A stretch of 64,000 nt of DNA from Branchiostoma floridae (GCF_000003815.2 NC_049990.1:3771830-3835829), one strand, 5' to 3'; positions 40,001 through 51,108 are shown, numbered from the stretch's first letter. Notes: generated from the sequence alone by a model not told the origin. Translations and numbers: made by a program.

Positions 40001-40612
40001 ACAACTGTGGAACAAACAAACAAAAAGATAAACAATATGGATGGATCATGGGTACTGCATGCTGAACCTTTCCTCACCCAGGTTGGTCCAGGCAGGTTAT
40101 GTTATTTCTATAATATAATATTTATTTATGATTTCCAAATATGTATTTCATCTTGCATCTTCAGTGCTGATATATTTGCCTGTGGGATCAGGAAGGGTTG
40201 CAAAGCAGTATGGGCAAGGGAGTGCAGTCTGCCATCTCAAGTTTACATAATTTGCATATAGTATGCATGTTATTCTCTTGCTGCTGCACCTTCATGGTTG
40301 AAAATGCACGTGCAACTGTTCGAGTTCCTTAATATGTTACTGACTTAAGCAGATAATACTGTCTATAGATAACAGCACTTATTGTCTTTTCCCCCTAAGC
40401 ACTGAAAGTACGACACTGCTACTAGTACTATGCGAGTGTTTTCAAAAGCGCGTGCGAGTGTGCTGTTGATGGGGGAGGGGGGCAGGCAGCTACCTCTCTG
40501 CAATGTACAAAGTTCCGTCTCCCAAGTTCTTCTCGCCGACGACAGCGACCGTGTTCTTCTCCGTGTGCCTCACGCCTTCTGTGGGAGGCGGCAAGTTGGT
40601 CAGAACCACCAT
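37061..40612 (-). CDS. CLNS1A: Methylosome subunit pICln (CLNS1A)
   Basis: Six exons on the minus strand: 40494-40612 (ATG at 40612), 39581-39717, 39094-39201, 38199-38282, 37577-37762 and 37061-37134 (stop 37061-37063). They total 708 nt and 235 aa (vertebrate pICln is about 237), with all splice phases consistent. Diagnostic segments are LGDGTLYIAE, FNLQYPSISLHAVSRD, TEVRFIPQD, AMFQ-type PMFQAMSGCQMLHPDPED, HLTEEGRATL and the C-terminal MEVGQFDDADPEK. The fold is a PH-like domain followed by acidic loops and tail. pICln chaperones Sm proteins and works with PRMT5/WDR77 in the cytoplasm in snRNP assembly. It was historically described as chloride-channel related. The gene looks intact. Unusual features are partial duplicates of exons 2 and 3 in the introns. 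It shares a 431-bp divergent region with the ankyrin gene. Confidence 0.96.
38560..38690 (+). mobile_element. Degenerate SINE core
   Basis: CTCGGGAAAGGCACTTTCAA then TTCCTCACTTCACGAGGGTG and AATGAGTACC match the core of the copies near 9710 and 14420, preceded by a decayed B box (CTTTCGAATTCTG). It lies in CLNS1A intron 3. Confidence 0.6.
38895..38958 (-). pseudogene. Partial duplicate of CLNS1A exon 3
   Basis: TGTTGTCCTGGGGAATGAAG and CGTCATGTCAGCTTGGTTTT repeat 39098-39160 of the true exon 3 with a few substitutions. Intron sequence on both sides is repeated too (CAAACCAGTA, CTTGCCATACTCCA). This gives a duplicated block of roughly 200 bp. The copy breaks off before the acidic stretch, so it cannot act as a full exon. 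Confidence 0.75.
39753..40100 (-). pseudogene. Four tandem partial copies of CLNS1A exon 2 with its acceptor
   Basis: The first half of exon 2 plus its splice acceptor (plus strand: GGTTGAACCCCTCTCCGCC ... CTACACAACTGTGGAAC) recurs four times upstream of the real exon. The copies lie at about 39753-39815, 39855-39918, 39948-40012 and 40038-40099. They are separated by AACAAACAAACAGATAAAC spacers, giving a period of about 95 bp. Each of the first three keeps an acceptor-like CCACAG and an open reading (CVAWTNPGGEGFNLQYPS-like). None keeps a donor, and the fourth is degraded. Confidence 0.9.
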
Positions 40613-41043
40613 TTTCTCGTCTTTTCCTCGCCACACGTGCTCAAAACACAAAGAAAACGTTTCCCGCGACGCTTCCAGAGATGTAACCTCTGACCTCAGG
40701 TAACCACTGTTACAAAATGTCCGCCTGTAAAATATATGCAATATTTTGCTTACCAGGATAAAAATGTAACCAAACATCTTGAATAATGAATATTATAAAT
40801 ACAATTAATAAGAATGAAGATTATTTAACATTTTCGATAATTATCTAAGTTTTAAATGTGTATCTTTTGTCATACAAATCAGGCACCTATAAAATCGCAA
40901 CTACCGCCCTTTGTTTACCCTAGCACAGAAAGTACAGAAAGGGGCTGAACCATCAGAGACCAAAGACACGAAATTTTGTCCTTTTTTCCTGGTTTTGTTT
41001 CAGGTTTTTGCAGCACTTTTTGTAGGAGCAAGACGGAAGAACC
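40613..41043. promoter_or_regulatory. Divergent intergenic region (CLNS1A / ankyrin gene)
   Basis: Only 431 bp separate the two start codons, which point away from each other. This fits a shared bidirectional promoter. No TATA box was evident near either start. UTR extents are unknown, so the transcription starts are not located. Confidence 0.5.
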
Positions 41044-44000
41044 ATGGCACAAGGATTTGGAGAAAGGATGAAGATGCTAAGGCTTGCTGAAGACGTTCTT
41101 GAAGCGATGAAGAAAAGTGTAGAGGAGAATTGTGACAAGAGGTGACTAAATTATTGAAATTTTCTACAAGGGTCTTGGAGATCAATCTGACAACTTTTGG
41201 TGGGCTCAGGTTAACTTATGATGGCTACTTGTGGTAACCTATATGTTAGTTGAACTTATAGTCGTATGCATTTCAGGTAACAGGTCTGCAGCTTGCATAC
41301 AAAAACTGAAATTGTAGGTTAACAAAAATTAGAAACCGTTAGCCACCCACCGACAATTTTTTTACAGATAAAAATTAGCCATTTGAAAGTGTTTATTTTT
41401 TCAAGGCCAGCAAGAAAATTGCAGGAACCTGCATATAAATAGTCTTGATTGTTGCAATGGGTAGGAAGAAATTAAGAAACTCTGTGATAGACAGGCTCTG
41501 TGTGAATGAGTGAGTGAGCAAGATCTCGAATGTGTGAGCAAGCTATTGAGTGAGTGTGTGTGTGAGTGAGTGTATAAGTGAGTGAGTACTAGTGAGTGAG
41601 TGAGTGTATAAGTGAGTACTAGTGAGTGAGTGAGTGAGTGAGAGAGTAAGTGAGTGTATAAGTGAGTGAGTACTAGTGAGTGAGTGAGTGTATAAGTGAG
41701 TACTAGTGAGTGAGTGAGTGAGTGAGAGAGTGAGTGAGTGTATAAGTGAGTGAGTACTAGTGAGTGAGTGAGTGAGTGAGAGAGGGAGTGAGTGAGTGAA
41801 TGAATGAGAGTGATTTTACATGTCGGTGTCAGAGTGGGTGACTACTACTAGTAAGCGAGTGAGTTACACTTCTCTTGTCAAGATAAGACTCGTAACATTT
41901 GAGTCTTTCACCTCCCAACGACAAAGACAAGGACCTTAAGGAGTTAGGAGATAGCTGTATAGAATAGACACTTGTTACTTTTACTGTCTGTACCTTTGCA
42001 ATTAGCCTTCGAGGATGGATTTTCAAATAAATAAATCATAAATCATTCTCTTGTCAAGAAAGATAAGATTAGTAACATTTGACTTCTTTCACCTCCCAGC
42101 GACAAAGACAAGGACCTTAAGGAGTTTGACAGCCTGTTGAAGGAGTCTTCAGGTGAGAAGCACTTCTCGGAGTCTGCCGGATACGTCTTACACCACGCTG
42201 CTTACCACAACCTGCCGGCCTGGGGCGAGAGACTTCTTAAACATGGCGCCAAGGTCAACTATCAAGGTGAGGTCAAAAGGGTTGAACAACTAGACAAAGT
42301 AAAAGCAATTACCTTGCTGTCCCAAACCCCCAGCAAGAAACCCTCAGAAGAGCATCTGGAAGTGGAACAGTCTATCACCAGACATACGCACAGTCCCAAC
42401 TCTGGCAGCACGAAATAAATAGACTCAAATCATGTCTCTCGCTATTATTTGTTTTGTACCATGTATGTAAAGTTAGGCATATAAGACTCATTAGGACTTT
42501 AAACTGTGTCTCTGTTATTATATACGCTCAGAATGAAAGAAGTGTTCTTGTCCATTTGTAATAAATGTAACAAATTATGATAGTACAGCATTATACCGTA
42601 TATTCAGTCCCTGTACTAGTGGCTCATTCTACAAGAAATTATTGTTGCCTTTTATTTACATGTAGGTCTTAATCTTGTTTTGAGATGTTTGTGGAATGAG
42701 GTAGACCGCAAATGCCTTGTCCTAAGCTGCACCATAATCTGTTTTTATACCCAACATAATTCACACAGCGCCTACATGTGGTATCCATGGCATTCTGCAG
42801 GTATTTTGTACCAAATAGCCTCAGCTACCAGGGTCGATAATTCCACCGCCTCAGATATGTAACATTGTCATGGCAACATTAATCATGGGACGTATGGCAG
42901 GGTAGTTTTGGTAGCAACAGTGAAATGCATTTGCTGTTGGTCGGTAACAAGAGATGTTTGGGGATATTTTATAAGTGTGAATAACAAAGAAACAAATAAA
43001 GGGAATCTTAGTTGGCATTTTGAATGAAAATGTACTTCCGAGTTCAACAGCCTATGCAAGTTTGAAATGTTTTTTTTTTTCCATTTTCTGCAATTTTAGG
43101 TAATTAATGATGTAGAGTCAGCTTGCCAAATTTCATGGTTGAAGTTTTTACTAGTAATACAACCATGTCTCGAACAATGTGCAGTGGATATGTCCAACCC
43201 TGCTTAATGAAGTGAAAGGCTTATCTTCCACTGGTTTTGACACAAAGAACAGAGCTATTCACAGTGCCTACAGGTTCAACATACCATGCAGCTCTGCGTG
43301 GCAAGTACAATTAACAATGGACATACAAAATGTACTTGTCTTATTTGCAAAAGAAAGCCAAGCCAATATATAACCCAATAGTTGAATACACCTGTCAACT
43401 TATGAAGGCCCTAAACTGGAAAAATATTAACAGGTTTTTGCAAACATGTAAATCATCAATGTGAACAGTCACCCCCTACTAAGTAATAGTGCCCTGTACA
43501 ATCATAACAATACTGTAAATGCAGAAATGTTCGCGGTGGATTAATGTTCGCGGTTTTTGCGGTGACCACTTCACCGCGAACTTAAAACCACCGCGAACAT
43601 TTTTCTATTATTGTCTTAGACTGCAGTCTATGGTGTTACCGCGAACTTAAATCCACCGCAAAAAGTCCATTTTCCCGCTACCGCGAAATTAAATTCCCGC
43701 AAACTTAAATGCATTATTTCTCTAAAATAGCCCTACCTATTTAGTCATGAAATTGTTTGTTGACATTACAATAGACCTATTCTACTATGGATTGGCCAGG
43801 ATATCTTAAGGGCCAGGTTCTCTGCTGCTTGGGTAGTCTTTCACCCGGTAGGAGTTTTAAGCTGTACCGTGTCAAACAACCACCATGTGCAAAGCATTTC
43901 CTAGTGAGCTCTGTCTGCCCCGGCCCAAAGATGACAAGAAAGCTTGGCCAAAGATAGCCCAGCCAAAAAATGGTAGACTGGATGCCAGGGTAGCATGCTT

Positions 44001-47000
44001 TCTGAGAAATTAAATGAAATAATCCCTTGTGAAGCTATGTCATACAGTAGACACATACTGCAAAACATTTTTATTGTGATACACACAGGAGATATTTCCT
44101 CTTCTGGTGTGTGTGTTTCACCTGTGTTTCACTTGTGTTTCCCCTGAGTTTTGACTATTGAACTGTATCATCTTCACACTGCAGAGCCAGAGAAGGAGGA
44201 CACTCCCCTGCACAGAGCAGTGGAGAATGGGAACCTGGAGATGGTGGATCTGCTCATCAAGTATGGGGCAGACATCAACATGCAGAACAAGGTGGGATTA
44301 GGCTGGCTTGCATCTTGGGTGGGGTAGGGATTGTATACCCAAGAATAATTTCATCAGGTTGGTACTGTCATAGGATGTAAAGAGCTTCTAAAAAGCACCA
44401 CCTGCATTGGTTACATAAAGCAGTGAGAGGCAGAAGTCCAATTAGAAGCTCTGAGGAAGGTGTGAAGGAATAGGCATCAAAACTTCAGCAAGTAATTTAA
44501 CAGTTACTGGTTGTATGAAAGAAAACTGCACTATCGTTATATTAGTAGTTGTATAGTTCTCTGCTTTGTGATTCTTTCCATAATATGTCTACTCTCATGT
44601 CTAACAGTGCTTCCTTTAAAAGTAGTAATTAAATGTCCGTCCATCTATTTGAAAGCATGCCATTGAACATGTGGATATGAGGTTATAGTCTACGAGATAA
44701 TTGACTACAAGTCTTCAACTCTATATATTACATGATTACATACAGAAGATAAATCAGGACCAGTTGAATAGTCTGCATGAAAATCACACTCCCAGCAGCC
44801 CTCCCTACAGTGGAGTCATTAACCCCAGCCAGCGAGAGATGTAAACACAGGTTCCAGTAGAGGTGGATGAACATTGACCTTACTCTATTTCTTTGCCAAC
44901 ATAGGAAGGTACAGCTCCCATCCATGTAGCAGTATCCAGACATGGCCTGTCCGGCTGTCTACAGAGTCTGATATCCTCCGGTGCTGACCTACAGCTGATC
45001 GAGACCAGCTCGGAGCTCAGTCCACTGGGGAAGGCCCTGGATGAGTGGGTGGGTAAATAGGGCAGACATCACAGTTAAGTTGTGCAGTAGAGGGCACAAA
45101 ATGGGAATATGATTATAGTGCCAAATGAAAGCCTTGAAAATCGTTCTTTTCCTCGAAACTTTTGGCCCAATCTGTAGACTTTTTTTAGGTAGAAGGAACA
45201 GGTAGGGTCTAAGCTTTCCCTGTATACTGGTATTACCTAGTCATGAATTCACGAATCAGCTCTATGTAGCCACATAAACTCTATGTGCACTTGACCTAAT
45301 GCTGAGGGAGGGATTGCTCTTATTTAGATTGGGCCTCCCAGACTGCCTGGAGCCACTGGGCTGGGTGTCTGTCAACCACAGACGGTGGCTACAAAGGTTT
45401 CAAAGAAACAAGAAGACCTGCCCCCCTTACCTTATTTGTCAGGAGTTCCCCTAGAGTCAGACTTTCATGTGCCAGGATTCCCTCTTTATTCACAATTAAT
45501 GTAGCATTGCATAGATTGATACAGTCAAAATGCTGTTACTTTGTATTGAAAATAAGTGTAACGGTCCAAAAATAAGCGTAGTGGTCCAAGATTATAGCGT
45601 AAAGACCCGTAACACTAGTTTGCACTAGCTAGAACCCTAATGATAATAATCTTAGTTTAAATGCCACACTTCTTGTTGGGTTCTGAAATCACATGTAACT
45701 TATTGGTCGCGGTCAATTGATCAGCATTTTCTCTATAGTGGCCACCTGTCTATAGTGGCCACTTTTCCACAGTCCCTTGAATGGCCGCTATAGAGAGGTT
45801 TGACTGTATTTAGATGCATTTCTTCCAGGTTGTCCAGCCACACCCCACCAACAACCTTCAGCAGATCCGGCTGCTGCTGGAGTCCGGCTGTGATGTCACC
45901 AAGGTGGAGAAGGAACCCGGCGACGCCACAGCCTTCTCCTTCATCCTTACAGAGATGTCACGTGGGCAACTGGAGGTCTGTGTTTGTTTCTATCTGTATC
46001 TATATAGCCGGTATAACTGACCTTCGTCGTAACACACCAGCTTCTGTATCTGTATAATCTGTATAGTCGGTTAACCGCCCTTTGGCGTAACACACCAGCT
46101 TCTGTATCTGTATCTATATAGCTGGTATAACCAACCTTTGGCGTAACATTTTGTCTTTGTCTTTCTTTGTATATGGAACCCATACTGTTGTGGCATATTC
46201 AAGGTTTGGTCTTACCAGTGATGTGTATGCAATTATCAGTTGATACATGTAAGTTGACCAGTTTATTAGTCATCTTGCACATCATACAAAGTTTGGATAT
46301 TTTCCTTCTGTCTTCAAGTGACATCCACTGCAGTTCTGTTTTCATTTTGGGTGTCATGTTATACTGAGTCTCGTCAATGAAGAGATTCTATACACCACTA
46401 TCTTAGAACAATGCTCCCATTATTAACCTTACATGTAACCTGAGACGTGGCACACAGCTATGCGTGTAATATGATAGAGTCAGATCATGTTTCTTCACTC
46501 ATGTCGCTCATATCGGATAGCAGCTAGCTATTTTCTTTCAGGAGATTGCAATAAGCTGAGAGTGACATTTCCTTGATAATACAGGTCGATGCCGCGTACA
46601 AACTCGTGGAGCTCCTGCTGGAACACGGGATGGACCCGGACGCGACAGATGCAGAGTTCTTCACGCTCCTGTACTACTCGACACTCGACAATAGACATAA
46701 CATTCCTCCTGGCAGCTTGGGAGGCTGAATTGCGAGGATATTAGTAGTATTACAATAATCATACAAAAATTGTTGTCAGACCAGCTCTCAAGGTTGTCAA
46801 GTTCAGTCTGGAGGGATGTTGCTGATCTTATCTTGCTGTCAACATACTTTCAGTGAGAGTTAAAGGTTTTACGTCATTAATCATTACAAAATGAAAAAAT
46901 GTCGTTTTTCACATCCTACAGGTCGATGCCGCGTACAAACTCGTAGAGCTCCTGCTGGAACACGGGATGGACCCAGACGCGACGGACGCGGAGTTCTTCA

Positions 47001-48064
47001 CGCTCCTGTACTACTCCACGCTCGGACTCGACGACTACTTCCCATTGGTCAGGCTCCTGCTGAACTACGGCGCCGACCCGCTCATCAACACCTCGCTGAG
47101 AGCAACGAAGTACGAGTGGATCGTGGTGGCCTTGCTGGACTGCACGTCAGACCAGGTACGTTGTGTTAGTTCCAAAGCTCAGTTCAATAGTCAAACCTCA
47201 GGGGAAGCACACCATGCAGAAGAGGAGATACATGCATCTCCTATGCTTGCTTTGGAGGATGTATATCGGAAAGGTTTTCTTGTTGCCAATTATAAACTGT
47301 GAATGATATCCAATGTGTTTCTATTGTCAGTGTTTTATTTAATGAATGTAATTATTTAATGAATGTAATCAATCACTCCTGGTAGAAGAGCACACTGTCT
47401 TCTGCAGACAGCAGGCTGGCAGGTCCTTGTGTTTCCGTAGGTGAAGTAGTTGGTCACAGATATTAGCTATGATTCTATTGGCTTTTGCAGGTGTATCCTT
47501 CCGTCAAACAGTGGACCAGTATAAAACCGTCTTTTTTTTGTTGGACTGGTCTAGCGTGCGTAGTCTAGTATTTATTGACCCTGTCTTTGGACCAGGAGGT
47601 AGTAACCTGTGGTACATAATCTCTTCCATCTTTGTGGTTTATAGGTAACAATTTCTTGTAGTGAAGAGATGGAGAGTAAATATTGATAGATAACAATTTG
47701 TTTTCACCAGGTGACAGACAATGCAGACATGAGGGACTTCGGTCCAGCAAGGAGGATGCTGCAGCTGCTCATCGATGGTGTGGACCGCTTCAGGTGGAGT
47801 GAGGAGATGGAGAAGAAGCTGGAGGGAATGAAGGAGGAGTTCTTCAGCGAGAACTCAGAGGAGGATGGAGAGATGACCGAGAGCAAGGATGCCCTGGTGA
47901 AGCTCTGCGATTGGCTGAGGTCGGTCGGGCAGAACCCGCGGGAGCTGAAGCATCTTGCGAGATGCCAGGTGAGGAAGTCCTTGGGAAGGAAGGGCATCTT
48001 CAAGGGCGTACGGGGCCTTAACCTACAGGAAGACATCAGCAGTTACTTACTGATCAAGTCTTGA
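41044..48064 (+). CDS. Ankyrin-repeat protein with C-terminal SOCS-like box
   Basis: Seven exons: 41044-41141, 42100-42266, 44185-44291, 44905-45048, 45829-45975, 46922-47155 and 47711-48064 (stop 48062). They total 1251 nt and 416 aa with consistent phases. The start ACCATGG has a strong context. Residues about 60-300 hold degenerate ankyrin repeats. The clearest are DTPLHRAVENGNLEMVDLLI then KYGADINMQNK, GTAPIHVAVSRHGL, and later RLLLESGCDV, LLLEHGMDPD and RLLLNYGADP. After a charged Glu/Lys segment the C-terminus (about 375-416: NPRELKHLARCQVRKSLG ... SSYLLIKS) resembles a SOCS box, as in ASB-type adaptors that recruit elongin B/C-cullin ligases. The BC-box cysteine expected after HL is Ala here. 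The likely role is substrate recruitment for ubiquitination, by inference. Confidence 0.88.
41512..41810. repeat. GAGT-type microsatellite with higher-order unit
   Basis: GTGAGTGAGTGAGTG runs interrupted by TATAAGTGAGTGAGTACTA, forming a higher-order repeat of about 70-90 bp. It lies in intron 1 of the ankyrin gene. Confidence 0.9.
41862..41945 (+). pseudogene. Duplicate of the ankyrin-gene exon 2 acceptor and first codons
   Basis: CTTCTCTTGTCAAG ... TTTCACCTCCCAACGACAAA ... GACCTTAAGGAGTT matches 42049-42130 across the intron end and first 30 or so exon bases. The acceptor AG has become AA, so it is dead. A LINE tail separates the two copies, so the pair could be a long target-site duplication. 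Confidence 0.8.
41946..42046 (+). mobile_element. 5'-truncated LINE tail inserted at ankyrin-gene exon 2
   Basis: GCAATTAGCCTTCGAGGATG then AATAAATAAATC matches the 3' end at 29140-29200 (GCAATTAGCCTTCGGGCATG). Only about 100 bp of the element is present, flanked by the duplicated exon border described above. Confidence 0.6.
43511..43716. mobile_element. MITE, family TACTGTAAATGCA (copy 2, opposite orientation)
   Basis: Starts TACTGTAAATGCAGAAATGT with GTTCGCGGTGGATTAATG and ends in TTAAATGCATTA. The interior is the reverse of copy 1. It lies in an ankyrin-gene intron. Confidence 0.8.
45725..45812. repeat. Short inverted element around CTATAGTGGCC
   Basis: TCTCTATAGTGGCCACCTG and GGCCGCTATAGAGAGGTTTG form inverted motifs just 16 bp before ankyrin-gene exon 5. 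They probably represent the end of a MITE that now contributes part of the acceptor region. Confidence 0.5.
45985..46150. repeat. Three-copy repeat of CTATATAGCCGGTATAAC ... GTAACACACCAGCTTCTG
   Basis: Tandem copies with a period of about 60 bp. The same motif in reverse orientation (AGCTGGTGTGTTACGCCGAA, CGGTTATACCGGCTATATAG) occurs at about 8020-8065. It starts about 10-30 bp after the donor of ankyrin-gene exon 5. Confidence 0.7.
46585..46692 (+). pseudogene. Partial duplicate of ankyrin-gene exon 6
   Basis: Preceded by an acceptor-like TACAG, it reads VDAAYKLVELLLEHGMDPD onward, nearly identical to 46922-47030 (mostly synonymous differences). After the codons for YYSTL it leaves the exon sequence and meets a stop; no donor was recognised. 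It could act as a poison or terminal exon if spliced in. Confidence 0.8.
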
Positions 48065-48730
48065 GCTTAAATCTTCTGAGAAGATGTGTATTTTAAATGC
48101 TGGGAAAGTGTTATGGTCCAAGACATTCCACACCACTACTGGGTGATTATAACCTGTATATGTGGCAGATTTTAAATGCTGGGAAAGTGTTATGGTCCAA
48201 GGTAGAGTTTTCATACCACTATTAGGGTATATAGGGTACAATATAACCTGTACATGTGGTAGAAATGAGGAAAAGATGTTGAAAATTGAGCTCAGGCTTC
48301 TGAAGATGTTTATTTTAAATGCTGGGAAAGTGTTATGGTCCAAATGTTTTCACAGTACCATAGGTGAATATAACCTATATACTATTAGGTGGTAGAAATG
48401 AGGTAAAGATGTTTATTTTCCAAGCTGGGAATGTATTGAGGGCCAAGAGTTTCCAGGTTTGATGCCACATCAGTGTGACTGTAACATGTATATTTGGTAG
48501 ACATGAGGAAAAGATGTTCAGAATTTGGCACAAAGTTCTTCAATCAAATGTTTATTTTCCAAGCTGGGAATGTTTTCTGGTCCAAGAATTTTTACCACAG
48601 TTGCTACAGGATACAACCTGAGTGTATAAGATGTATAGCCAATCCTGGAAGAGTTAGAATCCATGCCAAGAATATGCTATGTCATTAACCAAAAACCTTC
48701 TCACAGCAAATAACTAACAGTTAATAAACT
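48065..48730 (+). repeat. Tandem repeats in the ankyrin-gene 3' UTR
   Basis: About five copies of a unit of roughly 80-140 bp containing TTAAATGCTGGGAAAGTGTT and ATGGTCCAA (near 48092, 48171, 48312) and diverged forms (near 48416 and 48553) follow the stop codon. A canonical AATAAA is at 48723. The repeat would be in the mature transcript. Confidence 0.75.
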
Positions 48731-49200
48731 GCTACTACCTACAAGGGTTAACAGGGAATACTGGGTACTTTGTTATATCACAACACTTCACCAAATAACA
48801 GCACATAACCAAGAGACATAGTTTAAACAGGTACATGTTGCCTTTGTATGTTTAACCATTACGAATTTGTTTATCAGAAAACCAAAGATAAAGGCATGTA
48901 GTAATTACACGCAGGGTTTTCCCTATAAGAACTTGTCATTCCAGAGTCTTATTTCTATTGATGTCAAGATTTAGGGCCTTTCTATCATGTTGGGTCTCAA
49001 ATGTGAAAGAAATTGAGTCAGGTCCAACCATGCTAGGAGGGGATCAAATGCTTGCTATGAGTACGAGGACAAAAATAATAAGAATAAAAATGCTAGTCAA
49101 TTACCATTAGCAGTGCTAACAAATGCTACACAAAATACTCAAAAAGGGTAATTAATGTTGTAAAAACAGGTAAAACTCTGAAAATAAGCTGAAGCCTAAA

Positions 49201-49412
49201 TACTGTAAATGCATTTAAGTTCCTTGGGATTTAATTTCGCGGTAGCGGGAAAAGGGACTTTTCGCGTTGGATTTAAGTTTGCGGTAACTCCATAGACTGC
49301 AGTCTAATACCATAATAGAAAAATATTCGCGGTGGTTTTAAGTTCGCGGCGAAGTGGTCACCAAGAAAACCGCGAACATTAATCCACCACGAACATTTCT
49401 ACATTTACAGTA
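49201..49412. mobile_element. MITE, family TACTGTAAATGCA (copy 3)
   Basis: Ends TACTGTAAATGCATTTAAGT and CTACATTTACAGTA. The interior GGTAGCGGGAAAAGGGACTT and GTTCGCGG motifs are in the same orientation as copy 1. Confidence 0.8.
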
Positions 49413-50514
49413 GTACATCTGCTTGGACATTAGATTCAATGGTGTGGTGGTTTCAATGTTCTTGATTTGTGCCTTCATAGAAGGAAAGAATTTCATGTAT
49501 ATGATGATAATAATAATAATAGACGATATAAAGTTCACGCTTGCAAGTTGTTTAAACCAAATTAATTCAAATGACTATTAATAGTGTAAAGTTGCAAATC
49601 ATAGAATAGTTGCAAATACTTGAAATTCTAAAGCAAGATAGAGTGATAGAGCTATTAAAGAGTGTACTATTACTATTAATGTATATTCACCGATTGTTAA
49701 AGTTTGTGAACTAGTAGTGATATTCAATCTGATTTGTTTATACTTTTAATGAATTTTGTGTTTTGTTACTGTAAAGAATTTGAGTACTGTACAGTGTAGT
49801 TAGGTTTTATGCTGAGTGCAGTGAATTGTGAATTTTCATTGTAGCTAAAGTGTGACAAAGAGACCAAAATTTAAGCCTTTAAATAAGATAATGCAATTGT
49901 AGGCATTTGTAGTGGTGCCTAAACGTTCATATCTGCACTAATAAGGATTGTGTTGTTTTCATCAACAAATTTCATAGGGACAAAACTTCTTAGCGCCACC
50001 ATAACAGAAAGGAAAGTACACAGAACATTCTCTCATCATAAATCAAGAATTGAGCTCTATTGTATACAGTTGATGTAACCAAAACTACCAAATTCAGTGT
50101 TATGTAGGAAGATTTGAATTGTTTGTCACTTCAGATTTTCCAGTGGACAAGCCAAAGAAGAAAGGACCAAATGCACAACTTGTTGAGCTATTTGTGTACA
50201 TATAGTAAAAAGAAACAGCCAGTTTGTTTTAATATGTAGCACAGTGTAGAATGTTTATTCTGCCAGTGTTGTGTTTGAGCAATTTTTTTGCACGTAAGTA
50301 CTAAACAAGTCCCATCACATGTAACATACGTTTTGTTGCAGATGGACTAGCAATAAAGATTAGACCTATTTAGACAAACATCGTGGCATCATCTTCATTG
50401 TATTACGACTTTCCATTTTACAAAGTTTTGAAGTTTACTTTGGAAAATTTAGTTAATTCTCTTGTGTACATGTGTGTCAGTGCGTCTGTGCATTGAAGTG
50501 TGTGTGTGTATAAA

Positions 50515-50760
50515 CGGTGCAATGGCTAGGTGAGTAGAGTGTTCCCCTTGCATTCGGTAGGTCGTGAGTTCGATCCCGGGCCAAAAGACTGGGGAAAAAA
50601 TGGTACATGGTGCTTTCTCTGCGTAGCACTCAGCACTAATGAGGAAGAGTATGGAGCAGACTACCAGCGGACTAGCCTCCTGCTGGAGTGGCTTGCACAA
50701 ATGTATGGCCCAAGGGCTACAGAAATGGAGATGGGCGCCTCTATCTCAGCAACTGTTACA
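50515..50760 (+). mobile_element. tRNA-derived SINE (second family)
   Basis: The head GGTGCAATGGCTAGGTGAGT (A-box region) and the B box GAGTTCGATCCCGGG are spaced as in a tRNA gene. The body includes GGTGCTTTCTCTGCGTAGCA and TGGAGTGGCTTGCACAAATG, and the tail GGCCCAAGGGCTACAGAAAT is shared with 15690. It is not a functional tRNA, because no acceptor stem closes it. Confidence 0.7.
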
Positions 50761-51108
50761 GATGTATGTGCAACTTGAACGTTGTGTGCGTGCACACGTG
50801 TGTGTGTATGTGTGTGTGTGTGCATGCATGCGCGTGGCTTTGTGTTGTGTGTGTGTGCATGCATGCGCGTGCCTTTGTGTTACATTGAAGACAGCACACC
50901 TTGAAGTACACGAGCACATGCATGTGACTCCGTTAGAAACGTATAGGCCAATCATTTTTCCTGAGGGCGCCAGTTGAACAATATGTATAACCATAATAGA
51001 TTTAGCATTTGTCCAGAGGTGCCGTCATTCGACCTACAGGTTGTTCATGGCCTATACCAAACGTACAGCCTATTGGTACTTTCGTAATGTAACATCGACT
51101 ATCATAAT

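Noticed and set aside
50515-50600. A functional tRNA gene
   Set aside because: It has A and B box-like motifs but no closable acceptor stem or anticodon arm, and a SINE body follows.
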